Of a DNA stretch of 64,000 nt, positions 1 to 10,400 are shown one piece after another. The translations under genes were made by a program, and so were the position numbers. Source of the stretch: Moesziomyces globuligerus (lineage: Eukaryota > Basidiomycota > Ustilaginomycetes > Ustilaginales > Ustilaginaceae). The stretch is from the NCBI GenBank assembly GCA_030849465.1, contig JARVLF010000007.1, forward strand, positions 310,001 through 374,000, written 5' to 3'. The first letter of the stretch is position 1. Every line of letters begins with the position of its first letter. Below the pieces are notes generated by a model. That model saw only the letters and a program-made list of their open reading frames with translations, made no database searches and was not told where the DNA came from.

Positions 1-260
1 GAGACGTGCGCGTAGAGCTGGTCGTAGGTCGGCTGGACCGCCTGCGCCTTGTCGAAGAGCGCGCGCGGGAAGGGCGAAGGGAGCAGCGAGAAGGGCGCGT
101 GGATGGCGCTGTCGCTCGCGGGTGCAGCAGAGGCGTCGACGGGGACAGGGCGATAGACGATGCCGTGGGCGAGCGCATAGTCGGTGGCCTGCGCCGAGAG
201 ATAGTCGCGGCTCGCACTCGGAAGCGCCGGTGGCCACGCTGGCAGGTTTGGCGAGCTCAT
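1..260 (-). CDS. GSH2: Glutathione synthetase, N-terminal fragment (cut by window edge)
   Basis: Reading the reverse strand from the ATG at 260-258 gives 86 codons open to the window edge. The peptide starts MSSPNLPAWPPALPS and contains DYALAHGIVYRP and HAPFSLLPSPFPRALFDKA, followed by QPTYDQLYAHV. This matches the N-terminus of eukaryotic glutathione synthetase, where a 'HAP..L.PSPFPR..F..A...QP.YN.LY..V' block precedes the ATP-grasp fold. The enzyme joins gamma-glutamylcysteine and glycine in the cytosol using ATP, the last step of glutathione synthesis. The ATP-grasp and substrate-binding residues lie beyond position 1. The gene is divergent from MED31 with 331 bp between the starts. No intron is visible in this part. 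Confidence 0.82.
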   Translation of the reverse strand, partial: MSSPNLPAWPPALPSASRDYLSAQATDYALAHGIVYRPVPVDASAAPASDSAIHAPFSLLPSPFPRALFDKAQAVQPTYDQLYAHV

Positions 261-591
261 TGTTGGCGCGCGAGTTTGATGATGGATGGTCGGCAAGAAG
301 CTGACGAGGAGCCGAGAAGAAGTGGAGAGTTCGATGCAGCCCGTGCGGGCGCAGCAGGGGATAGCATCGCGCCATCCGAAAGCGCATCTTGCGAAAGCCA
401 AAGCCAACCTTTTTTGTCGGCTTATTTCCGAAGGACCCTGAAAGTGCACGCACGGCTCGGCCGGTTTGGGTCGTCTCCACCATCACACGTCGGCGTCGGC
501 GCCCTCCGAAGCTTACCGTCCCAGAAGTCGGCTACTGCGCAGATCCTGAAACGGGAACTCAGGACGAACTACCTGCTGAATCGCCAAGTCG
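261..591. promoter_or_regulatory. Divergent spacer GSH2 / MED31
   Basis: These 331 bases separate two divergent starts and must hold both promoters and leaders. I see no TATA-like box or recognised element. ORFs crossing it are low-complexity shadows of the GSH2 frame. Confidence 0.5.
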
Positions 592-1029
592 ATGACAATG
601 GAAGCTGAGACCGCCGCTGCTGCGGCTGCAACGAACCTCGGCAGCTCCGACATCGACGCCAAGTTGCGGCAGGAGAACCAGGCGGCGTTCTCGCGTGATC
701 TCGAGTTCCTCTCGTCGCTCGCCAACCCTTACTACCTCAACCATCTCGCGCTCTCGGGCGTGCTCTCGTCGCCTTCGTTCCTGCGCTACCTCAAATACCT
801 CGACTACTTCCGCCATCCGCGCTACGTCAAGTACCTCCAGTATCCTCACGCGCTCCACTTCCTCGATCTCCTGCAGACGCACAACGACTTCCGCCTCGCA
901 TGCAGAGATCCAGCTTTTGTCGGCGAGGTCATGGCGAAACAAGTCGCCCACTGGGCAACATGGCGTGACCCGGATGCAAACGCAGACTCGGACCCACCCG
1001 AGTCATCACACACTACCGCTGAGGCCTAG
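592..1029 (+). CDS. MED31: Mediator complex subunit 31 (Soh1)
   Basis: A 145-residue intronless protein. Residues ~30-125 are the conserved MED31 core: FLSSLANPYYLNHLA, then FLRYLKYLDYFRHPRYVKYL and YPHALHFLDLLQ. The Tyr/Leu/His-rich helical pattern is characteristic of this small, highly conserved Mediator middle-module subunit, which acts in RNA polymerase II transcription in the nucleus. The first ATG (592) is followed by a second at 598, and either could be used. A short Ala-rich N-terminus and an acidic C-terminal tail (residues ~128-145) extend beyond the core. It converges on the YMD8-like gene with a 152-bp gap. Confidence 0.95.
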   Translation: MTMEAETAAAAAATNLGSSDIDAKLRQENQAAFSRDLEFLSSLANPYYLNHLALSGVLSSPSFLRYLKYLDYFRHPRYVKYLQYPHALHFLDLLQTHNDFRLACRDPAFVGEVMAKQVAHWATWRDPDANADSDPPESSHTTAEA

Positions 1030-1181
1030 CTTCGCCTGCATCCTCCAATATACCCACTGCCATCACACACAGTCTCTCCGCAACGCGAGTCACACATCTC
1101 AGGGCGAATCGCAGCCGAGCGTCTAGGGGGTCTCGGTGTTGCTAAGAGGGATAGCATCGTGCACATTGATGGCGCAAAAGG

Positions 1182-3065
1182 CTAACGCAAGTGCGCATGG
1201 TGATGTTCTTCCACCAGTCCCTGACCCGTGATCCGTTCGCCCGACGTGCTCCATCCATCCATTCCTGCCTCCTCTTCGATCTTGCGCAGACGTTCGCGCT
1301 CCCGCTCGCGCTCCTCCTCGGTCATGCGCGCCGCGTAGGGTTTCGAGACGATCTCCTGGCTGATCCGTTGTGTATCGAGCTCCAGCGCATCCGACTCGCC
1401 CGTGTTCTTGCGCCTCGCTCCCTTTCTCCGCTCGTGATCCTCGTCAAACAGCAGACTGTCCTCGTCCTCCTCGGCGCCGACATGCTCGTAGCCGCTGCCA
1501 CGTCCAGCTCCGCGCGATGCCCCTGTCCGCTGTCCACTACCGCCCGCGCCGGCAACGCCGCCAAAGATCGAGCTGGCACGCGAGCGGATGCTCTCGCCGA
1601 GTTCGTTGAGGCCGGCGATCTCCTGGCCGACCGAGTCGGCGCCGCGCGTGATGAGGCGGTACTTGAGCAGGTTGTACAGCGCGATGCCCAGCAGCGTGAT
1701 GCACAGACCGGTCACGTTGATCGGCGTGAGCTCGTCGCCGAAGACGCTGCTGGCCAACGCGATGGTCAGCACCTCCTTGAAGATGCCCGCTACGCTCAGC
1801 GTCACCACGCTCGTGCGCTTGATGAGCGCAAACTCGGCGAGGTTCATCCCGAACGCCAGGATGCCCGGCGCACCGATGAGCCCGATGGTACGCAGCGCGT
1901 GCGGCAGCGTATCAAAGTAGCCCGACTTGGCCGCAAAGATGGCGTGCCACGACTCGAAGATCGCCGAGAGCGATATGAGGAGGACACCCATCACAGGCGC
2001 GAGCCAAAAGATGGTGGCGATGGGATTGTTCATGCCCATCTCGTCTCGGTCCAAGAGCATCTGCGTCAGCGCCCATCGCAGACCGCCCAACGCAGAGGCC
2101 GATAGCACCTGCACTGCGCCGACGAGGACGAACTTGGTCTCTGCTGCGACCATCATGACGACGCCGATGGTGATGAGCGCGATGATGCCGATGAGGCTCC
2201 AGCGGATGACCTCGAGCCCGAAGAGGAAGGCGAAGAAGAGGACAAAGGCGAGGTTGGAGCTCTTGCACATGGTGTAAAAGGTGAGCGTGATGGTCTTGAG
2301 GCTCGTATTGGAAAGGCCGATGTCGAGCGCCGTGGCCAGCGCGCAGGGGACGACCTTGGAGACCCAGTGGATCGCCGAGGGCCGCGAGGTGGTGCCGTTG
2401 GGTCGACGCGGCACGAGCTGCGGAAAGAGCTTCATGGCGGAGCTGCTGAGGAGGAACTGCATGAGCATGTGGAAGCTGGTGACAAAGAGCGGATAGGAGA
2501 AGTTCTTCTTGTCCGTCGAGAACATCCACTTGTTGTACACCGAGATGAGCGTGGAAAAGGTGTACCAGCTGAGGATGAGCAGCACGTTGACTACGGCCGC
2601 TTTCCAGTACGCGTCCTGGCGTTCCTTGAGCGTCCCGCCCTGCCGACGTTCTAGCGAGCGCGTCGAAGGGATGGCGGAAGCCTGTTCTGCAAGTCTCCAG
2701 TAAGCGCCCGGATCGAGCGAGTGGCCAAAGGCGCTGGAAGGAGTGCGGTGGCCTGTGGAGGTGTCGACATCGTCGTGATACGGCGTCGAAGTGCCGTTGG
2801 TGCTGCTGGTCAACGGCTGCGACTCGGCCTGATCATCGTCGACATCGTTCACATCGACGCGGTCTCGCAGTCGCGATGCTGTAGGCTGCGCCTTGGCGGC
2901 GCGTATTGTGTCCGAAGAGAGCTTGGGGGACGAGGCGGTGGCGAGATCGTTCGAGTTGCGCGCCGACGAGCTGCCTGTCGTCGGGAAGAAGATGATATCG
3001 GACTCGGACGACTCGACGGATCGGTCGGTCGAGACCGAGCGGGCGTCCGCTGGTGGCAGGCTCAT
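1182..3065 (-). CDS. Triose-phosphate-translocator family (DMT) sugar-phosphate/nucleotide-sugar carrier, YMD8-like
   Basis: A 627-residue protein with a hydrophilic, Ser-rich N-terminus (~150 residues), then a TPT/DMT membrane domain at about 151-470 with roughly ten hydrophobic helices. Landmarks are STLISVYNKWMFS in the first helix, LKTITLTFYTMCKSSNLAFV in the middle, and a late KRTSVVTLSVAGIFKEVLTI helix typical of the family. The closest subfamily I recognise is fungal Ymd8 / animal SLC35C2, Golgi or ER proteins thought to move nucleotide sugars or sugar phosphates. The substrate cannot be read from the sequence. The C-terminal ~155 residues are charged and low in complexity, and probably cytosolic. 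The ATG at 3065 is the first in frame and no intron is needed. Confidence 0.85.
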   Translation of the reverse strand: MSLPPADARSVSTDRSVESSESDIIFFPTTGSSSARNSNDLATASSPKLSSDTIRAAKAQPTASRLRDRVDVNDVDDDQAESQPLTSSTNGTSTPYHDDVDTSTGHRTPSSAFGHSLDPGAYWRLAEQASAIPSTRSLERRQGGTLKERQDAYWKAAVVNVLLILSWYTFSTLISVYNKWMFSTDKKNFSYPLFVTSFHMLMQFLLSSSAMKLFPQLVPRRPNGTTSRPSAIHWVSKVVPCALATALDIGLSNTSLKTITLTFYTMCKSSNLAFVLFFAFLFGLEVIRWSLIGIIALITIGVVMMVAAETKFVLVGAVQVLSASALGGLRWALTQMLLDRDEMGMNNPIATIFWLAPVMGVLLISLSAIFESWHAIFAAKSGYFDTLPHALRTIGLIGAPGILAFGMNLAEFALIKRTSVVTLSVAGIFKEVLTIALASSVFGDELTPINVTGLCITLLGIALYNLLKYRLITRGADSVGQEIAGLNELGESIRSRASSIFGGVAGAGGSGQRTGASRGAGRGSGYEHVGAEEDEDSLLFDEDHERRKGARRKNTGESDALELDTQRISQEIVSKPYAARMTEEERERERERLRKIEEEAGMDGWSTSGERITGQGLVEEHHHAHLR

Positions 3066-3709
3066 TCCGGGACAACGAGCGGCGCGATGCGTCCGCGCGT
3101 CGACGGGGATTCCGGAGGCGACACGAGCAGGGTGGAGAACGACTTGGAAGCGGCAAGACCTCTACCTGAACATTGCTGCTAGTCTTCGAAACAGACTCTT
3201 GTTGGTGGCGCGGCAGCTCAGCGCTGGGAGACGACGTGATCGCGGCAGCGGCGGAAGCGGCAGCGGAAAGCCGAGAAGGGCGATGTTGGCGTAGGTTGTG
3301 TGGAGTGCGTCCAGCACGCCGCGGGGTTGGGGTTCTCGGGATGCCACCTCCTCGCACAGGTCACGCTCTGCTTGCACTGTACACTGCATTCACAGCTAAA
3401 GCTCTCGGCAAGCGAAGCGTGTCGCTTGCACTCGACCCCACCCTGTCGCGCCACAGACGCTCTCGTCCGTTCCGAGACCCGCGCTCGCACCCTAATCTAG
3501 AATCGGGCTTCCATGGCCAGTCAGGCGCATCTCGGCGGCTGCACCTTTTCGGAAATTGCTCGAGCTAAATTTACAGTGCGACAGCAACGCCGATTTCACA
3601 GTTGGCACCGAGCCCCACCTGTCTAGTAGAGCCCCCAAGGGTGTCTGCTGAACATCACTTGCCTCGCGCAACCAGGCGCCTATCGACATGCATACATTCC
3701 CAATCATCA
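3066..3709. other. Spacer between SDR gene and YMD8-like gene
   Basis: 644 bases holding the 3' end of the dehydrogenase transcript and the promoter and leader of the YMD8-like gene. No RNA gene, repeat or convincing small ORF was seen. Confidence 0.4.
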
Positions 3710-4660
3710 TCAAGATCCGAACCAAGAGCCGTGCGAGAGGTGCAGCACCTGGCCCGTCATGATGTTGGAGGCACCGGCATCGGCGAGGTAGACGTACGTG
3801 GCGCCCATCTCGGCGGGCTGGCCCGGACGGCCGTGCAGCGACACGCCGCCGATGCCCCAGCCCTCCATGTTGTCCTTGCTGCGGCTCGCTGGCTGCAGCG
3901 GCGTATACACTGGGCCTGGAGCCACTGCATTGACGCGGATGCCCCTCGCAGCCAGGTGAAGCGCCATGCTGCGTGTAAACGAGACGAGCGCACCCTTGGT
4001 CGAGCTGTAGTCGATCATCGCCATGCTGCCCTTGTACGCCGTCACCGAGCTCGACTGGATGATCGTCGAGCCGCGCTTCATGTGCGGCAGCGCAAACTTG
4101 GTGAGCGCAAACGCGCCCAGCACGTTGCTGCGGAACGTGCTCTCCGTCACGCCCAGATCGAGCTCCTCGAACCGCTCGCACGGCACCTGCTTCGAGGCGT
4201 TGTTGACCAAAATGTCGAGCGTGCCCCACTTTGCCATGTGCTTCTCCACCACCGTCTTGCAGTAGTCTTCCTTCTCCAGGTTGCCCGGCACCCGAAGGAT
4301 CTCCTTGGTGCCCATCGGCGCCTCGCCGACGAGCCGCTCGACCGCATCCGCGTCCTTCTCCTCCTCCGGCAGGTAGGCAATCGTCACGTTGGCACCCTCG
4401 CGTGCAAAGAAGAGCGCAACGCTGCGGCCAATGCCACTGTCGCCACCCGTGACAATGGCCGACTTGCCCTCGAGCTTGCCGGTGCCCCTGTACTCCTCGA
4501 GGTACGGCTTGCCGTCGCGATCCCACTTCTCCACCTTGAGGTGCTCGGCCAGTGGCTCCATCGACTCGTCCTCGCCTGGCAGGCACTGCTTCTGTCCCTT
4601 CGGATAATAGTTCGGGTAGGCGGTCACCACACCGTCGTCCTTGGCCTCTTGTTGCGACAT
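3710..4660 (-). CDS. NADP-type short-chain dehydrogenase/reductase (SDR)
   Basis: A 316-residue protein with a Rossmann fold. The cofactor motif TGGDSGIG lies near residues 67-74, DILVNNAS follows, and the catalytic set is Ser in IIQSSSVTAYKG with Tyr ~216 and Lys ~220 in DYSSTKGAL. The leading block YPKGQKQCLPGEDESMEPLA is typical of a bacterial and fungal SDR branch often labelled 'glucose/ribitol dehydrogenase' or YhdF/YdaD-like, associated with stress; the substrate is unknown. The frame is open to 4789 only through a GTG, so the ATG at 4660 was chosen. There are no membrane segments, so it is probably cytosolic. A TATA-like tract lies about 110 bp upstream. Confidence 0.93.
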   Translation of the reverse strand: MSQQEAKDDGVVTAYPNYYPKGQKQCLPGEDESMEPLAEHLKVEKWDRDGKPYLEEYRGTGKLEGKSAIVTGGDSGIGRSVALFFAREGANVTIAYLPEEEKDADAVERLVGEAPMGTKEILRVPGNLEKEDYCKTVVEKHMAKWGTLDILVNNASKQVPCERFEELDLGVTESTFRSNVLGAFALTKFALPHMKRGSTIIQSSSVTAYKGSMAMIDYSSTKGALVSFTRSMALHLAARGIRVNAVAPGPVYTPLQPASRSKDNMEGWGIGGVSLHGRPGQPAEMGATYVYLADAGASNIMTGQVLHLSHGSWFGS

Positions 4661-4765
4661 GTTCAAGATAGTGGTGAGAGGGAGGGGTATCGAAGAGTGG
4701 TACTGTATGCCAGGAAAGACAAAGGAGGGGGGCCACGACAATGACAACGTGGGAAGCGGGCGAGA

Positions 4766-4783
4766 TATATATGCGAGCACGTG
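4766..4783 (-). promoter_or_regulatory. TATA-like tract with adjacent CACGTG E-box upstream of SDR gene
   Basis: On the reverse strand a CACGTG palindrome (4778-4783) sits six bases upstream of an alternating TA tract (4766-4772), about 106 bp before the SDR ATG. The arrangement fits a core promoter with a bHLH or bZIP site, but this is by position only. Confidence 0.4.
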
Positions 4784-7423
4784 AAGCACTCCTGCGCGCT
4801 CAATGTGCTACTGCTCAGCTGCAGATTGCGGAGCTCGGCCCCTCGTCATCTCAGTCCTGTCCAAAGGGCCAAACCGAACGACGCATCGCTTTGCCTGCTA
4901 CGACCAGCGGGCTGGCGCGCAACAGCAAAAAAAGCATTGTCACGGCGACGCACGAGGCTTGGCTTCATTGCTGAGTGAGGATCCAGGCATGGCGGCCATC
5001 GTAGGCTGTGATAAAGATCTTCTCAGCGGCACGTGTGACTCGGGCAGTCTGAGATCCAAGCTCAACGGCCGTGACAGCAGAGACCACAAACCAAGGGAGT
5101 GGATGAATCATCAGGAGGCGTCATCGGATGCGGGGAGGGCAACCGGGAAGAAAATGTTGAATCAGACCTTTCTACATTTCGCCGCGAAGAGCGTGGCGCA
5201 TCTTCCACGTGGCAGATCCATCAGCAGTTCGCTGGAGAGAGTGCCTCTCCCGGAGCCGCTGTCGCACGGAAAGCCTGGCAGGAGCGATGCAGCCAAAGCG
5301 GTCGATCGATTTGTGGGCAATCATCCGCGATGCTCAAGCTTGAGCTTGAGACTTCTGGAACAGGTCCACGCACGGATGCTGCATGCCGACGACGGTGAAG
5401 GATCTCAGCAGTTCAGCTCGCGCGTGACCGAAAAACGCGGATGCGTGATCGTGATCACCAAAATCTGAGACAAATCGGGCAGGCCGCCAGGTGAACCTGT
5501 GTTGGGAGTTGGAGCTCGAACGGCTGATCGCCATGATTTGGCTGACGGAAGGCGCGCCACCGTGGCAGAGAGTCGCCGCCCAACGCATGCTCCGTGGAGC
5601 CCTCTGCGATTGCCTTGCCTCTGTTCGTCGTGCATCGAGCTCTGTGCAGTGCTGCGCGAACTTGCCGGTGTCCCGAAGCAGGGAGGCCAGACCCGCTGCG
5701 CTGCATCTTGCAAGCTCAGAGCGTCTCGGGCCTCTGGAAGAGTGCGGAGCTTTGTTCTTTCCGATTCTTCGTTTTGCAGAGGCTCTGTCTACAAGCTGAC
5801 CGGTGGCTGCTCGTCAAGCCTGCATTCAGTGCTGTGCCGGAAGCCAGAGAGATCTTTTATTTATTTTTGCGTTATAGTTGCCAGATGCAATCTGACTGAC
5901 GTTCACCAGTCTCTGGCCGCTCGAAAATTAACGTCGACTACTGTACTGTCGAAGAAAAAAAAAAAAGCTAAAATCTATTTGGTGGGATTTCCTCTCCGCC
6001 GCTCCAGCTGTCCAGTGGGCCGTCTCGCTTGCATGTGCTCGTTCCGTGCGCGGGTGGGCAGCGGAGCGCCTGCACCAAGAGGGCCTCTGCCATGGAGCCG
6101 CTGTAGCTAAGCGAGCACCAGATGGGCGGAGGCGTTTGGCGGTGCCTCTGTGCGTGGAAGTCGAAAGTCGCTTCGTGCATTTCATCCCGCCCGGTCATCA
6201 CCCAACAACCGCCCGGCCCAGCCCCGCCCCGCCCGCCAAGGCCCCCATGCCTGTGCTTTCTTGACGCCTTGCCTCGAAGCTACAGCTACAGTAGCGTGGA
6301 TGGACACGTCTCGCGTCGACCCTCGCCTGACTCGCGCTTTTTTTCTGCCCTTGTCGTTTTTTTCCTCCGCTGGTCCGGCCGCGTGCAGAAGCCTCACCTG
6401 CCCCGTGCCCGACAAGGATCTCACTCTGGGCCGGCCCCGCTCAGTCTGGCAACACGGTGATCCGCAGCGTGATCCCGCCTGCAGCTTCTGGGCCTGCTTG
6501 ACTCGCATGGGCCTTTCAAATCTCCGCCGTCCGCTGTGCAATTTCGACACAACCGCAGCCCTCCCAGCTGCTCTTGCTGCCGTTGCTGCCCAATCGTGAT
6601 TCTGGATCTCGCGCTGGAGCACCCAGCAAGTGAGGCGCAGCAGCCTCGCTCGGCACGCACACGACGGCCCAGCTGCGGGTACCTCTGCCTCGCGACGTGT
6701 GCGTCTGCGTATGCGCCTCTGTGCATTTGCATCCGTGTCTGAGTCGACGTTCTGCCTCGCCGTGGCGACCGAGCTTTTTCGCTCCATTCCTGCCTCGTCG
6801 CTTGGCCTGGTTGGCTTGGGCCGTTCGATGCTCACGCTCCGCCGCGTCTGGCTCGGTCGGCTGTGCCTGCCCAACGCCTCGCTCGCATCTTCTTGCAACC
6901 TCTCCACCATCCATCCCTCGACTCCCTCCATCCACACAACGGCACCGCTGGCCACACCGTGACTCGGGCCATCCGCCTTTCGCTCTCCTACGAGACAGCG
7001 ATCTGCGTGCCTCTGTCACACCAGCCTTGCCCTTTTCACAGCACCCCTTGTCGCCAGCTGGTTTCTTCCGATTTCTCTGTCTGATCGCTTTCTGCACCCT
7101 TTTTAACCGCCATTCGTCTGTCAACCTTGCCTTGACCGCGCACTCCGAACGGATCGCCTTCCGCCTCACGCATCACCGTCGAAAGCGACCTTTCAGCACG
7201 TGTTTCGGGCCATCCGAGTTTGCAGGCTCCTACACTTGGCGGTATTCGATTACTCTGCACGCCTCATCTGCCGCAGCGTCTTCGGTGCCTTTGTCAGCGC
7301 CGACCACAGCTTTCGGTACATCCGGGGCAGATCGTTTGCGTGTGATCGTAAGCTTCCTACCTCCACCCGCTACGTCTCGTCGAAGCTCGTCATCCTTGCC
7401 CGACGTGGCAGTCTCGTGCAGCC
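4784..7423. other. Long spacer and probable CYC8 leader
   Basis: About 2.6 kb with no supported gene. It contains an A-run near 5954, a CACGTG at ~5205 and another at ~7199, and increasingly C/T-rich sequence from ~6180 to 7423. The pyrimidine-rich part is probably promoter plus 5' leader of the CYC8 gene. Open frames here (for example 4803-5468) show no recognisable protein features. Confidence 0.45.
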
Positions 7424-10400
7424 ATGCCGCCCTCTTCGAGACATAGCGCCCATCCTTCGCACCATCCGCGAGACATGCATCTCTCAGGGCCACCAGGTGG
7501 GCCTCCGCTTCAAGGCGGACCCGGCATGCCCGCCTCGGGTCCAGGAAGCCAACCTCTGCATCATCCGCACTCTTCCTACGCCCAGTCGATGCCGCCGCCG
7601 CCCGGCCTGCCTCCACACGCCATGAACGGTGCCAATGGCCCTCCCTCTGGCCCTGGAGGTCCGCCTCCTGGTCGTCTCGTCATGGCAGAGGGTCCAGGTG
7701 GCGCAGGAGGACCCCCACCCCCACCTCCGCCTCACATCCCCCGATCTTCTTCGGCGCAGAGCCGCATCATGGACGGTCCAGGTGCATCGGGTGCTCCTTC
7801 CTCGGGTGCCGGCGCCTCTTCGTCGCCCGCGCTGCAGAAGCTTGCGCTTGCCAACGAAGCCGCTTGGGTCTCCGTCGGTGCAGCTGCCGAGACCATGGAA
7901 GACTACGACCGCGCGCTCTCCGCATACGAAGCCGCGCTCCGCCACAACCCGTACTCGGTGCCTGCCCTCAGCGCCATCGCTGGCGTTCACCGCACCCTCG
8001 ACAACTTCGAAAAAGCCGTCGACTACTTCCAGCGTGTGCTCAACATCGTTCCCGAGAACGGCGATACCTGGGGCTCCATGGGCCATTGCTACCTCATGAT
8101 GGACGATCTTCAGCGCGCCTACACCGCCTACCAGCAGGCGCTCTATCACCTCCCCAACCCTAAGGAGCCCAAGCTCTGGTATGGCATCGGCATCCTCTAC
8201 GATCGCTACGGCAGCCTCGAACACGCCGAGGAGGCCTTTGCCAGCGTTGTCCGCATGGACCCCAACTACGAAAAGGCAAACGAGATCTACTTCCGTCTCG
8301 GCATCATCTACAAGCAGCAGAGCAAGTTCCCCGCCAGTCTCGAATGCTTCCGCTACATCCTCGACAACCCGCCCCGCCCGCTCACCGAGATCGACATCTG
8401 GTTCCAGATCGGCCACGTCTACGAGCAGCAGAAGGAGTTCAATGCCGCCAAGGATGCTTACGAACGCGTGCTGGCCGAGAATCCCAACCACGCAAAGGTG
8501 CTCCAGCAGCTCGGCTGGCTCTACCACCTCTCCAACGCCGGCTTCAACAACCAGGAGCGCGCCATCCAGTTCCTCACCAAGTCTCTCGAGTCCGATCCCA
8601 ACGACGCACAGAGCTGGTACCTCCTCGGCCGCGCCTACATGGCCGAGCAGAACTACAACAAGGCTTACGAGGCGTATCAGCAGGCTGTCTATCGCGACGG
8701 CAAAAATCCGACCTTCTGGTGCTCCATCGGCGTCCTCTACTACCAGATCAATCAGTACCGCGACGCCCTGGACGCCTACTCGCGCGCCATTCGCCTCAAC
8801 CCGTACATCTCGGAAGTCTGGTTCGACCTCGGCAGCTTGTACGAGGCGTGCAACAACCAGATCAGCGACGCCATCCACGCCTACGAGCGTGCCGCCGACC
8901 TCGACCCCGACAACCCGCAGATCCAACAGCGCCTCCAGCTGCTCCGCAATGCCGAGGCCAAGGGCGGCGAGCTTCCCGAGGCGCCGGTACCTCAGGACGT
9001 CCATCCGACCGCATATGCCAACAACAACGGCATGGCTCCCGGTCCACCTACCCAAATCGGTGGTGGCCCCGGCCCGTCGTACCCACCCCCTCTCGGAGGT
9101 CCTCAGCTCGCCGGTACCGGTGGTGGTCGTGGAGACCTCGGCGAGCGCGATTTGCCCGGCCCTGGCCACTTGCCTCAGTCTCACTCGCCCCCGCCGTTCC
9201 GCGGCCCCGACGACCGTGGCTCGCGAGGACCGCCCCCTGGTGCGCTCGCTCCCATGGCTCCCGGTGGGCCTGGCGGCTACTCGCACTCCCGAGTCCCCTC
9301 GCCCGGCCCGCCGCGTATGGACGCATACGGAAGGAGGATGGGCTCGCCACCACGCCGCTCGCCACCGCCTCCGCTTCGCTCCGACATGCATGATGGCCAT
9401 GGACCTCATGCGCATGGCGGCCAAGGCCACGGCGACTTCCGCGGTCCGCCGCCGATGGGCGCCAGTGGCCCAGGCGGGCCTCCTCCGCCGATGGATCACT
9501 ACGGCCGACCCATTGGTGGTCCCATGAGCGAACGCGAACGAGAGATGGAATGGGAGCGCGAACGCGAGCGCGAGAGGGAGCAGGCGGCTCGCGGCTACGG
9601 TACTAGCGGTCGCGTCACGCCTAAGCACGAAGCAGGCTACGCGCGTTCGCAGCATGGCAGCAATGCGCCATCGCCAGCCTTTGGTCGGCCTCCCGTCTAC
9701 GGCCGGGATGAGGGTCGCGACTACTACAGCAATGGCCACCCGGGCGCTGGACCTGGCGGGCCACGCGGCGGCTACGAACGCGGACCCCCGCCTGGCATGC
9801 GCTACGACGAACGAGGCCCTCCCCCGCCTCACTTTGAGGATGAGCGAGGTCACGGTCCTCACGGCCACCCGAGCGAGGGCCGATACGGTGGCTACGGCGA
9901 TACCATGGACGGTCCCCCCGGCGCGAGGGGACCACCACCGCCTGGGCTGCGAGGACCTACGCCCGAATGGGAGCGCGCCCGTGCTGCGGAAGCCGGCGCT
10001 GCGCCCGGACACGATGGTCCGGACAGCAGGAATGCCGGCGGACCTGTAAAGCCTCGTCGCGCGCCCAAGGCCAAGGACGAGGTCGACGCGGCGGGTGCGC
10101 CGCCCTCGCCCGCACCTTCGGCAGCTGGCAAGAAGGGCAAGCTGACGGGCTCGCGAGCCAGCTCACCGTGGTCTGGCAAGGGTGTCGCAGCGGCTAAGAA
10201 CGGCAAGGGCGGTGCTGGCGGCGCTGCCGCCAAGAAGGGAGTGTCGACGCCGCTGCGTTCGCGCGACGACCAGGCCGGCTCGAGGCCTGGCTCGCCGGCG
10301 GAAGGTGTTCGGGCCCAGCGCGAGGTGTCGCCCGCCAGCTCGGACGGCAGCAACGAGCCGCTGGCCGCGCGGGGACCTGCGTCGCGCGTCGTGGACGAGG

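Noticed and set aside
6..608. 200-residue plus-strand frame at the left edge
   Set aside because: Opposite strand to a clear glutathione synthetase N-terminus; composition is Arg/Gly-rich noise.
4803..5468. 221-residue plus-strand frame starting with ATG
   Set aside because: No domain, no signal peptide, and surrounded by non-coding sequence; cannot be supported.
7484..10012. 842-residue minus-strand frame
   Set aside because: Antisense shadow of the CYC8 TPR region.
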